Under the pieces are notes generated by a model. It was not told the DNA's origin. It made no database searches and saw only the letters and a program-made list of their open reading frames with translations. DNA of 64,000 nt, taken from positions 124,001 through 188,000 of the forward strand of contig JAPLNI010000058.1 of NCBI GenBank assembly GCA_026692865.1, given 5' to 3'. Positions 17,477-25,399 of the stretch are shown piece by piece. The translations under genes and the position numbers were made by a program. Origin of the DNA: Planctomycetota bacterium. GTDB lineage: Bacteria > Planctomycetota > Planctomycetia > Pirellulales > Pirellulaceae. The stretch's first letter is position 1; each line of letters opens with the position of its first letter.

Positions 17477-18649
17477 CTAGCAACCAGCGATTCTGTTCGT
17501 TTCCTTACGAGCCCACCGGTCCAGGTCCATCAATTGCTTAAGAGTAGGAGAAGGGTCAAAATCGTGATAGTCCAGAACCTTCTTCGCTAGCGTCGCAATC
17601 TCGGTAAAGGCAATCTTATGGTTCAAAAATAGGTCTACGGCAGCTTCGTTCGCACCGTTCAGAACCGATCCGCTCGTTCCGCCAGCGGTTGCCACTTCGA
17701 AGCCCAGCGACAAAGCCGGATAACGCTCGAAATCGACCGGGGTCCAATCGAAAGAAAAGCTCTGCGACCAGTCGATTTTCCTGGCAGGGCTGGGGCGTCG
17801 CTCTGGAAAAGTCAGCGCATACTGGATTGGTAGTCTCATGTCGGGCGGGCTGAGTTGTGCAAGCACGGATCCATCGACAAATTCAACCATGGAATGGATG
17901 ATCGACTGCGGATGAATGACTACCGATATTTTGGACGGATCTAAACCGAACAGCCACTTGGCTTCGATCACTTCGAGCGCTTTATTTATCATTGTTGCCG
18001 AATCGATGGTGATCTTACGTCCCATCGACCAAGTCGGATGCGCTAATGCGTCTTCAACCGTCGCGTGGGGCAACTTGTCACAAGGCCAAGCCCTCAGGCT
18101 CCCTCCGCTGGCGGTCAGAATAACTCTTTTCACTTCGGAGATTGAACGCCCGGACTGCATCGCTTGAAAAATAGCACTATGTTCACTATCGATCGGCATC
18201 AGCGTTGCGCCGCTGGATTTGGCGAGTTCCGTCATGATCGGACCCGCAACAACCAGTGCTTCCTTGTTGGCCAAAGCCAACGTTTTTCCTTGCCGAACCG
18301 TCTCAAGGGCACTTTCAAGACCCGCACTACCAACGATGGCCGCAACGACGATATCAACCTCGGGGTCTGCCGCGATTTGAACAAGATGCTCGCTTCCGAA
18401 ACGCAAACTCGTCCCAGAAGCGGACGCAGCGTTTGCTGCGATCGCATTGTCCTCAACACCGGTGAGCAGAGCGTGCTTTGGTTGAAACTTTGCAATCTGA
18501 TTTGCAAAAACGTCAACTTGTTGGTGCGCTGAAATCGCCAAAACGCGAAACGATTCACCAAGCCCCTCGAGAACCTCAAGCGTCGAGCAACCTATGCTCC
18601 CGGTTGATCCAAGGATCGCGACATTTCGACGTTTAGACGAACCCAACAA
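17477..18649 (-). CDS. dxr: 1-deoxy-D-xylulose 5-phosphate reductoisomerase
   Basis: A 390-residue NADPH-dependent enzyme of the MEP isoprenoid pathway that converts DXP to MEP. The N-terminal NADPH fold starts NVAILGSTGSIGCSTLEV; the catalytic region has LANKEALVVAG, PIDSEHSAIFQ (metal ligand Asp and Glu) and SWSMGRKITIDSATMINKALEVIEA-type sequence around residues 205-230. Length and motifs are complete. It is followed by rseP, as in many bacteria where the pair lies with other envelope genes; frr, uppS and cdsA are not seen here. Confidence 0.97.
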   Translation of the reverse strand: MLGSSKRRNVAILGSTGSIGCSTLEVLEGLGESFRVLAISAHQQVDVFANQIAKFQPKHALLTGVEDNAIAANAASASGTSLRFGSEHLVQIAADPEVDIVVAAIVGSAGLESALETVRQGKTLALANKEALVVAGPIMTELAKSSGATLMPIDSEHSAIFQAMQSGRSISEVKRVILTASGGSLRAWPCDKLPHATVEDALAHPTWSMGRKITIDSATMINKALEVIEAKWLFGLDPSKISVVIHPQSIIHSMVEFVDGSVLAQLSPPDMRLPIQYALTFPERRPSPARKIDWSQSFSFDWTPVDFERYPALSLGFEVATAGGTSGSVLNGANEAAVDLFLNHKIAFTEIATLAKKVLDYHDFDPSPTLKQLMDLDRWARKETNRIAGC

Positions 18650-18949
18650 TTACCAGCTCTTCCTTGAAAACTTGAAACCAGAACGACGAAGCAGTCTAAT
18701 CTTCTTCGCAGTATACCAAACATTTCGACCCGTACGACTCAACCAAGCTTGAAGATTACCAAGGCCAAAACGCAAGGAAATCTGAAAACCTTCGTAGCCG
18801 ACCCCGCCATGGGTTTGGTTTTTTCCTCCTAAAAATCATGTGATGCAGCAGGCCAATTGATTGAAAATGTGCCGCTAGTAGCCGGTTGCTGTTGCGGGAT
18901 ACAATTCGTACTCGCTCAATCGTTTGATTGCGAATATTTTTTCGTAAGC

Positions 18950-19129
18950 TTACAAAAAGTTCCCATCTTCGTCGTATCGCACGAATGCGAAATAGAAGAA
19001 AACAGTAACCAGCATTGGAACGAGTGCCAAGAAAATGGGACTGACCCAAACAACCATAAACACTACGATCGCAGCGAAAATGAGCCAAAGCCACCATGTA
19101 TCTTTAATAAGCTTGCGATACCTTTTCAT
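18950..19129 (-). CDS. Small two-helix membrane protein of 59 residues
   Basis: The minus strand from ATG at 19129 to TAA at 18950 encodes MKRYRKLIKDTWWLWL, two hydrophobic helices (about residues 14-29 and 31-50, joined by SP) and an acidic end RYDEDGNFL. Positive N-terminus, two membrane spans and a charged tail give a coherent membrane protein, and a GGAGGAAG lies upstream of the start. It is 300 bases upstream of dxr on the same strand. The function is unknown; it could be a small subunit or regulator. Below usual gene-length cut-offs, so easily missed. Confidence 0.72.
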   Translation of the reverse strand: MKRYRKLIKDTWWLWLIFAAIVVFMVVWVSPIFLALVPMLVTVFFYFAFVRYDEDGNFL

Positions 19130-19254
19130 AGATTATTCCAACTTCCTCCAAGATCCACCAATACCTAAACACCCCCGAAGCATTCGATCCGAATTGAACG
19201 CGAGAAGTTGACATAAAAGTCGTCTATCGCTGGTCGCGGCCAAATGATTTTGAC

Positions 19255-21177
19255 ATGTTGAATGAACCCGATTTTACTCCAATTCCGCCAGAACGGCAGA
19301 CCGTCTCCGATAGTGATACTGTCGGAGGGGGCACTATCGAAGAGCCCGCACGGCCATTGCCGTCGAAGCATGCAATGGCACCAAGGAAGCTTGTGCGTTT
19401 GCTGGAAGAGTCGGCGAGTCCCATGTACCTGCTCGATTCGAGAGATCGTATTCGGTTTGTGAACAAGAGCTTGTTTGAGCTTCTAAAGCCGCTCTGTAAC
19501 GATTTGCGAACCGAGGAACTGCTTGGAGTTGAATGCGGTCAACGAATCCCGAGTGATCTTCATCCAAATAGAGAGATTTGCGCTCTTCTCTCGATTCCCG
19601 TGACGGCGACAGGAGAATATTCGTCATCCTCGGTTGTATGCCTACCACTGCCTCACGATGCAACACAGGCATTAAATCAATGGTCGTCCGTGTTGGTTAT
19701 GCCGCTCGCTCCTAACGCAATCGGTGAACTGCAATCAGGCAGGAATTCATCAGATAAAAGCGCAGATAGAAACAGCTTCGATAGATCAAGCTTTCGATTG
19801 TGCATATGGATCGAAGTCGAATCCCAGTTGGCTGCGAGTGGATCCAACACTTCAGATTGGCAAGACGCAGGGCTCATCCAGTCGATTCTTTTCGAGCAAA
19901 GGAAACGCTACTCGAACCTGGACGACTTCGTTTCGCTGATCGGGATCAGCAACTCCGCAAGACTTGCGATGAATCAACTGCAAGTCGCGATTGCGGTGGA
20001 TGCAAATTGCATCCTTCATGGACCAATAGGTAGCGAACTGCAACGCATAGCAAAATCGATTCTAGAGCACCGCAGACGACGCCAAGCTCGATCGCTCAAC
20101 GCCGTTTTTACATTGTCAGTTGAATGCCGTTTAATGGACCGACTACTGATGTCGGAAATGCTGGAGATAGCGACCTCGCATTTGGATCCTTCGTCGCGAA
20201 AATCGGATACCTCTTCCATCAACGAAACCCAAGTCAACTTGCTTCTAGACGGTGTAGAGACTCTCGGCGTCGAAGCGATCGAACCGCTTTTGCTGTTCCT
20301 GAATCGTTACCCAAGAGTTTGCGTTATCGCAACTGCGGATAATCAATTGCCAGTAATTCACGAAAGTCCAACTCAATTCGATTCAATCCAGTTAGATTCA
20401 ACACAGAAAAGTTCTGCTGCGAATCGCGACGTTCGTTTTGATCTCATGGCGGCGATAGGCGTCCTGAGAGTTGATATCCCATCCCTGCAGGAACGGATCG
20501 AAGACATCCCCGTTTTGGCCGAGCAGATCCTTGAGCAGATTCGTCACACGACTGGCGCAAAGAAAGCTCGAGTATTATCTGCGACGCTTCGGCGATGGTT
20601 GCAGACCTATTCGTGGCCGGGTAACTACTCCGAATTGCATCGCGCAATGACTGCGGCAGTAGCAACTTCTAAAGAGAGTCAACTCCAAACGCATGATTTG
20701 CCGCTGGCGATTCGAACTTTTGCATCTCATGATCTGAAACAAGACGCTCTCACGGATTTAGACTTAGACCAGTCACTTAAGAATTATGAGCGAATCATTT
20801 TAAAGCGAGCGCTTGCCGCTCACCAAAACAATCGCGCCGCTGCTGCTCGTAGTCTGGGTATTACTAGATCCAGGCTTCTTCGACGACTTGAGCAATTGAG
20901 TATTGACGCCCCGTCGCCGGAAGAATACCCGTCAAATTTAGATCTCGATAAAGCATCCCATAACAAGCACAAACTGGAGACAACAAACCAAGCTAGTAGC
21001 ACGACCCGGGATAGTGCTGATTTTCACGCCGATAGCCAAACCCCGTTGCCAGCACATAACGAAATTGCTCACGAATCTGCCGGTCGCTCCGCCCGCACTG
21101 CGAGTCCTCCTGCTGCGGCAGATCGAGCCGAAAGCCACGACGATCCCGACTTACCAATCTTTGAATCAATTGATTAA
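19255..21177 (+). CDS. PAS-containing NtrC-like regulator with degenerate AAA domain
   Basis: A 640-residue protein. A PAS-like sensor lies at about residues 42-170 (EESASPMYLLDSRDRIRFVN). The central region at about 220-450 has the fold order of a sigma-54 activator: the C-terminal subdomain is clear (VDIPSLQERIEDIPVLAEQIL, then YSWPGNYSELHRAM), but Walker A has decayed to HGPIGSELQRI and there is no GAFTGA loop or Walker B. A Fis-type HTH follows (NNRAAAARSLGITRSRLLRRLEQL, about 525-550), and the last 85 residues are polar. It can probably bind DNA but not remodel sigma-54 polymerase. The GT25 gene starts two bases after its stop. Confidence 0.8.
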   Translation: MLNEPDFTPIPPERQTVSDSDTVGGGTIEEPARPLPSKHAMAPRKLVRLLEESASPMYLLDSRDRIRFVNKSLFELLKPLCNDLRTEELLGVECGQRIPSDLHPNREICALLSIPVTATGEYSSSSVVCLPLPHDATQALNQWSSVLVMPLAPNAIGELQSGRNSSDKSADRNSFDRSSFRLCIWIEVESQLAASGSNTSDWQDAGLIQSILFEQRKRYSNLDDFVSLIGISNSARLAMNQLQVAIAVDANCILHGPIGSELQRIAKSILEHRRRRQARSLNAVFTLSVECRLMDRLLMSEMLEIATSHLDPSSRKSDTSSINETQVNLLLDGVETLGVEAIEPLLLFLNRYPRVCVIATADNQLPVIHESPTQFDSIQLDSTQKSSAANRDVRFDLMAAIGVLRVDIPSLQERIEDIPVLAEQILEQIRHTTGAKKARVLSATLRRWLQTYSWPGNYSELHRAMTAAVATSKESQLQTHDLPLAIRTFASHDLKQDALTDLDLDQSLKNYERIILKRALAAHQNNRAAAARSLGITRSRLLRRLEQLSIDAPSPEEYPSNLDLDKASHNKHKLETTNQASSTTRDSADFHADSQTPLPAHNEIAHESAGRSARTASPPAAADRAESHDDPDLPIFESID

Positions 21178-21179
21178 GA

Positions 21180-21944
21180 ATGTTCGCTTATATCATCAAC
21201 ATGGATAACGCTGTCGACCGGTGGGCTTCCGTGGAAAGTCGATTTCTCGCAACTGGAATACCTTTCGAGCGATTTCCGGCCGTCAACGGGAGGAAGCTTA
21301 CGCTTCCAATCCCCGAGTTTTCAGAGACGCTCTATCGACGCCGACATGGCAAGCGTCCCAATCTTGGGCAACTCGGTTGTTACTTGAGTCACGTTCATGC
21401 CCTTAAACAATTTCTATCCTCCGAGCATGAGATAGGAATCATTGCCGAAGACGATATTGCTCTCGCCGAAGATTTAAAACTGATCTTGGAACGGGCCGTC
21501 GTCCATGTCAAATCATGGGACATCTTGCGTCTCTCCGGTTTTCACGATAGCCATCCCAGACACTATGTCAGCCTGGGGGACGGATTAGGGCAGAGCTACT
21601 CGTTGGCAGTCAACTTTTCGCGTCTCTCGGGAACTGGCGCTTATATGGTGACTCGCAAAGCGGCAGAAGTTTTGTCAAAAGTGTTGATACCGATGACAGT
21701 CCCTATCGATCACGCCATCGATCGCGAGTGGGCTTATGGTCTCCGAGCCGCATCCATTGATCCGCTTCCGGTTGATCAAGAGTCACTTGCTTTTGCAAGT
21801 CAACTGCGAGCCGAGGACAATGAAAAGCTTCCTGCCCTCCAGCGCTACTGGACGGTCTTTCCATACCGCGCTCGCAATGAAATCATGCGTGCCTTTGCTC
21901 GAGCACAACAACTAAAAAAGGCTAAGGCTGCTGTTAAAGCTTGA
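21180..21944 (+). CDS. Glycosyltransferase family 25 (LPS-type)
   Basis: A 254-residue cytoplasmic or peripheral glycosyltransferase starting FAYIINMDNAVDRWASVES, the family 25 opening in which INMD/RW binds the nucleotide sugar. LGCYLSHVHALKQFL and the acidic IIAEDDIAL (metal-binding region) follow at about residues 70-100, and a conserved SGTGAYMVTRKAAEVL lies near 150. It should add a sugar to lipopolysaccharide or other surface glycan. It starts two bases after the PAS regulator, so they are co-transcribed, which is an unusual pairing. Length is normal for the family. Confidence 0.88.
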   Translation: MFAYIINMDNAVDRWASVESRFLATGIPFERFPAVNGRKLTLPIPEFSETLYRRRHGKRPNLGQLGCYLSHVHALKQFLSSEHEIGIIAEDDIALAEDLKLILERAVVHVKSWDILRLSGFHDSHPRHYVSLGDGLGQSYSLAVNFSRLSGTGAYMVTRKAAEVLSKVLIPMTVPIDHAIDREWAYGLRAASIDPLPVDQESLAFASQLRAEDNEKLPALQRYWTVFPYRARNEIMRAFARAQQLKKAKAAVKA

Positions 21945-22369
21945 GTCGCGACACATTTCAGCTCTTGCGCCGCGTTACTGAAACAACCAGATGTGCGGTA
22001 TCGCTCACTTCTGCTCAGTATGTGCCGGGTTCGAGCCCCAGATGCGCAAGCGGAAGGACAGGCTTTTGAACTCGGCTAACGCCTGAGGCTGAAGAGAGAC
22101 ACACACACTTGAGCCGCTGGCGCTAGCCGCGTTACTGGACGTTCCTGCGTAAGCGGATGAATAATTGGTCAACCGTAGCAAGCCACTAACTTGTCAAAAA
22201 AGTTATTCAAGCATTCCGGCCGACCCATGACTATCCCTTCCGAAGACTGAGTACCTCTATTCGGTACATTACTTGCATTTGAGAAAAATTAGCGATGCCA
22301 CGGACTGCTTTGACACGACAAGCTTTTGCGTGATTTGCTCCCGAACCCTTCATTCTTGTTGGAAACATC
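21945..22369. other. Intergenic stretch between GT25 and the 38-residue ORF
   Basis: About 425 bases without a convincing gene. It holds a REP-like inverted pair at 22071-22131 and a 7-bp inverted repeat CTTGCGC/GCGCAAG at 21964 and 22044 around a tRNA-like TTCGAGCCCC that does not fold as a tRNA. Confidence 0.5.
22071..22131. repeat. REP/BIME-like inverted repeat pair
   Basis: GAGCCGCTGGCGCTAGCCGCG at 22111-22131 (written as 21 bases: GAGCCGCTGG plus CGCTAGCCGCG) is preceded by an inverted, diverged copy at 22071-22091 (CTCGGCTAACGCCTGAGG plus CTG). A further direct copy with one mismatch lies inside the kinase gene at 6621-6641. Short palindromic units with a central GGCGYTAGCC of this kind are abundant in the genomes of Pirellulaceae, as far as I recall; that statement is background knowledge. 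Confidence 0.55.
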
Positions 22370-22486
22370 ATGGTAAAATCGACTCAGTCAAAGTTTGACT
22401 ATGAAACCGTTTGGTGGCTCGTATGCAGTGCAATCGCCGTGATCTTGATTTTTTTCATTTCACGACGATTAGCAGGTGGGCTTTGA
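22370..22486 (+). CDS. Candidate 38-residue single-span membrane peptide
   Basis: ATG at 22370 to TGA at 22486 encodes MVKSTQSKFDYETVWW, a hydrophobic span LVCSAIAVILIFFIS and the positive tail RRLAGGL, a believable single-pass small membrane protein. There is no clear ribosome site (GGAAACATC upstream). It precedes the universal stress gene by about 115 bases on the same strand. Function unknown; a chance ORF is possible. Confidence 0.4.
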   Translation: MVKSTQSKFDYETVWWLVCSAIAVILIFFISRRLAGGL

Positions 22487-22600
22487 TGATTGATTCGTGA
22501 ATGAAATTGCCCAGCGGTTACGTGAATTGTCAAGTGAATTTTGAAGCGTTTGTTTTTACGCTTTTAACCTAAGTCCCTCTCGATTACAGGAATGTTGAAT

Positions 22601-23479
22601 ATGAAAGTTCTTATTGCGACTGATGGTTCGAAGTATGCAGACGAAGCCGCTGCGTTTGTTGCAAGGCTACCGCATCGCGAACGTTTAGACGTAACCATTG
22701 TTGCAGTGACTCCATCGATAGAAATTTACGGTAATCCCGAAATGGTCGGATGGAAACAACGCTATTACGAAGAAGAAAAAAAGAAAGCAGAACAGTCTTG
22801 CGAAAGAATTGAACGACTCTTCATGGGGGCGAACGTAACGATAGAGTCCGTCATATTGACAGGACATGTTGGAACCGAGATTACTCACACTGCAAAAGAA
22901 CGAAAATGTGACTTGGTTGTTGTTGGTGCTTTGGGACACTCAACACTTGAAAGAATGATGGTAGGCAGTGTAAGCGACTTCGTGGCAACCCATTCGACAT
23001 GTTCGGTCCTCATTGTCCGGCCAGGGATAGTTCAAGATCGAGCGCATCATGACTTGAATCTATGTGTCGCTTATGACAATTCGGAGCCAAGCAAATTCGC
23101 TTTAAAGCAACTAGAAGTTTTTCAATGGGGACCGCAAACTCATCTCGATATTGTTTCCGGATTCGCGTCGCCACTCAGCTATTCCGATATTCCGATGCAA
23201 ATCGATATTCGGGAGATTCAGAAGGAGCTGGAGGTGCACTTGGAAGCGGTCGCAGAACAGGCTAGAAAGTCATTTCCGCGAGTGAAATCCGAAGTGATTC
23301 AAGTGCTTAACGTTGGAGACAGCCTTGTAGATTATACTCGTCAAAAGCAATCCGACGTCATTGTTCTCGGCGACACTGGCAACGGACTGATCGCTCGATT
23401 TCTCATGGGAAGCGTGTCGCGTTATGTTTTACGACACGCCGGATGCTCGGTGTGGATCGCTCGGAAACCAGCTGAGTAG
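22601..23479 (+). CDS. Tandem universal stress protein (two UspA domains)
   Basis: About 292 residues from the ATG at 22601, which has ACAGGA nine bases upstream; an ATG nine bases earlier (22592) is alternative. The two UspA folds are at residues 1-143 and about 150-292. Both keep the ATP-binding pattern G-x2-G-x9-G-S: VGALGHSTLERMMVGSVS and LGDTGNGLIARFLMGSVS. The protein is cytoplasmic and is expected to bind ATP and help survival under stress. It is a single gene, convergent with the DUF4404 gene, and no regulatory partner is adjacent. Confidence 0.92.
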   Translation: MKVLIATDGSKYADEAAAFVARLPHRERLDVTIVAVTPSIEIYGNPEMVGWKQRYYEEEKKKAEQSCERIERLFMGANVTIESVILTGHVGTEITHTAKERKCDLVVVGALGHSTLERMMVGSVSDFVATHSTCSVLIVRPGIVQDRAHHDLNLCVAYDNSEPSKFALKQLEVFQWGPQTHLDIVSGFASPLSYSDIPMQIDIREIQKELEVHLEAVAEQARKSFPRVKSEVIQVLNVGDSLVDYTRQKQSDVIVLGDTGNGLIARFLMGSVSRYVLRHAGCSVWIARKPAE

Positions 23480-23509
23480 GAATGCTTACCAAGACTCTTC
23501 ACTACTCAC

Positions 23510-23767
23510 TCAAATGCCCATTTGAGCGAGTAAATCTGCAACTCGAGCGATCGTGTTCGTAAGTACCGGATGCGATCCCTGGATCTGTTCGATGGACTCT
23601 GTCAGTTGAGCGGAAAGACTCGACGGCGCCGAATGCTCGTCATCTAGCTTTGCTTGAATCTCGGCAAGCGTAACACGAAGCATTGCAACTTGCTCTAAAC
23701 CGAGGTCTTCAGTGTTGGCGAGTTGCTCGTGGAGTTCTTTGAGCGTTTCTTCTAGCTTTTGTTGCAT
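23510..23767 (-). CDS. DUF4404 family protein
   Basis: An 85-residue, mostly helical, acidic protein (MQQKLEETLKELHEQLAN...PVLTNTIARVADLLAQMGI) that matches the size and layout of DUF4404: a short coiled coil, a variable polar loop and a C-terminal helix ending in L-A-x-M-G-I. There is no signal peptide. Role unknown. It ends 31 bases from the convergent universal stress gene, and stress-related genes are frequent neighbours of this family. Confidence 0.8.
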   Translation of the reverse strand: MQQKLEETLKELHEQLANTEDLGLEQVAMLRVTLAEIQAKLDDEHSAPSSLSAQLTESIEQIQGSHPVLTNTIARVADLLAQMGI

Positions 23768-23965
23768 GGTTTACTTCTTCAAACTAAGTTGCATTCATTC
23801 CACCGCGAGAATTTCCCGCTCAGATTTTATCTTACACTCTTTTGATCGGACGCGGGACGATCCCGAGTAACATCCCGAGGGTTAGATTGATAAAATGAGT
23901 GTCCGATACCGATTGTTCGTAAAAGCAACGCTCGGCATTTCCGACACTCAAACTCCCTCGCAGCC

Positions 23966-25246
23966 ATGAATCACTCCTCACTTAATCGCCGTCAAGTCAT
24001 TCAGTCAATTGTTGCCTCGCTACCAATTGCGGTAGCGACAAAAGTACTTGCATCCGACAAAACCGATGCAACACTCCCTCCTGTCCGCGCCATCACGCGT
24101 GGTCCTAAGTTTCATTGGCGCGGTTACTATGACAAGTTTCTATTTGATCCGACGAACCGATTTGTGTTGGCTAATGAAGTTGACTTTGAAGGGCGTTCAC
24201 CGACTGCAGAGGATTCAATTCGTATCGGCATCATCGACACCCAAGATGGAGACCGTTGGGGTGAACTGGGAAGCACCTTCGCATGGAATTGGCAGCAAGG
24301 TTGCATGTTGCAATGGGTTCCAGGTACTTCCGATGACATAGCTTGGAACGATCGAGTCGATGGGCAATTTGTGAGTCATATCCTGAATGTTAAAAGCGGT
24401 AGCAAGCGAACACTTCCGCATCCCTTCTACTGTATATCGCCCGATGGTAAGACAGGATTCGCTCCCGATTTTCGGCGACTCAATGATACGCGTCCCGGGT
24501 ACGGCTATTCTGGAGTTCCAGATCCAAATCAAAAAGTACTCGCACCAGACGACGCTGGAATTTGGCGAATGGATATGCAGAGCGGCGAACAGAAGCTGAT
24601 ATTCTCCTTTGCCGATGCGTTGAAGATTCCGTTTGAAGGACGTGAAGACGCTGTGTTTCGTCCTCATTCAAAGCACTGGTTCAATCACTTGCTGTGTAAC
24701 CCAGACGGTACGCGTTTGTTTTTCCTACATCGATGGCGTAACTCCGATAATACAAAAGAAAAATTCTTTACGCGTGCGATGACTATGAACTTCGATGGAA
24801 CCGATTTGTATGTAATCGATCCATGGGGCGACACGTCGCACTTCATTTGGCGTGATCCAAAGCATATCTTTGCGTGGGCTTGGCATCCTTCGCATCAGCA
24901 ACGATTTTATCTTTACGAAGACAAAACCGAAAACGTCTCGGTAGTAGGCCCCAATACCATGACGATGAATGGTCATAATACTTATGTTCCAGGCACCGAT
25001 AGTAATTGGGTGCTTAACGATACCTATCCCGACGCGAAGACGCTCCAGAACCCGTACCTTTATCACATTCCGACAGATCGCCGCGTTCCGCTGGGGCATT
25101 TTCCCTCACCGCCATCCTATCGCGGTGAGTGGCGATGCGACACGCATCCGACGGCCAGCCGAAATGGAAAACAGGTCATCTTTGACTCGCCACATCAAAA
25201 TGGCCGTCAGGTCTACTTGGCCGATATCAGCCAAATCGTGGGTTAA
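23966..25246 (+). CDS. Exported beta-propeller protein, oligogalacturonate-lyase-like
   Basis: A 426-residue protein with a twin-arginine-like leader (LNRRQVIQSIVASLPIAVA). The body has repeated propeller blades and ends with DTHPTASRNGKQVIFDSPHQNGRQVYLADIS, the C-terminal pattern of TolB-like/oligogalacturonide lyase (pectate lyase 22) propellers. Several conserved-looking His are present (FRPHSKHWFNHLL, TMNGHNTYVPG), which in that family coordinate a metal. A lyase activity on uronic-acid oligomers is possible but not shown. An 8-bp inverted repeat TGAGTGTC/GACACTCA (23896 and 23943) precedes the start. Confidence 0.75.
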   Translation: MNHSSLNRRQVIQSIVASLPIAVATKVLASDKTDATLPPVRAITRGPKFHWRGYYDKFLFDPTNRFVLANEVDFEGRSPTAEDSIRIGIIDTQDGDRWGELGSTFAWNWQQGCMLQWVPGTSDDIAWNDRVDGQFVSHILNVKSGSKRTLPHPFYCISPDGKTGFAPDFRRLNDTRPGYGYSGVPDPNQKVLAPDDAGIWRMDMQSGEQKLIFSFADALKIPFEGREDAVFRPHSKHWFNHLLCNPDGTRLFFLHRWRNSDNTKEKFFTRAMTMNFDGTDLYVIDPWGDTSHFIWRDPKHIFAWAWHPSHQQRFYLYEDKTENVSVVGPNTMTMNGHNTYVPGTDSNWVLNDTYPDAKTLQNPYLYHIPTDRRVPLGHFPSPPSYRGEWRCDTHPTASRNGKQVIFDSPHQNGRQVYLADISQIVG

Positions 25247-25399
25247 CAAAGCCTCTCCGTGAGTTGTATTTCGAGGTTGATTTTTGCGATGCCAAGCGGG
25301 CTTTGCTGATTTACGGCGGTTGCCCTACAATTGTCGCTCGTTTCAGCAAGAAATCTTCAAGACAAGAATCCTCTTTGATACTACGAATTCAATCGACCG

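Noticed and set aside
18756-19097. 113-residue minus-strand frame overlapping the 59-residue membrane protein
   Set aside because: It is Arg/Cys-rich, crosses intergenic sequence and is out of frame with the convincing two-helix protein.
21964-22050. tRNA-like segment with CTTGCGC/GCGCAAG ends and TTCGAGCCCC
   Set aside because: The T-arm does not pair properly and does not abut the acceptor-like stem, and no anticodon arm can be drawn.
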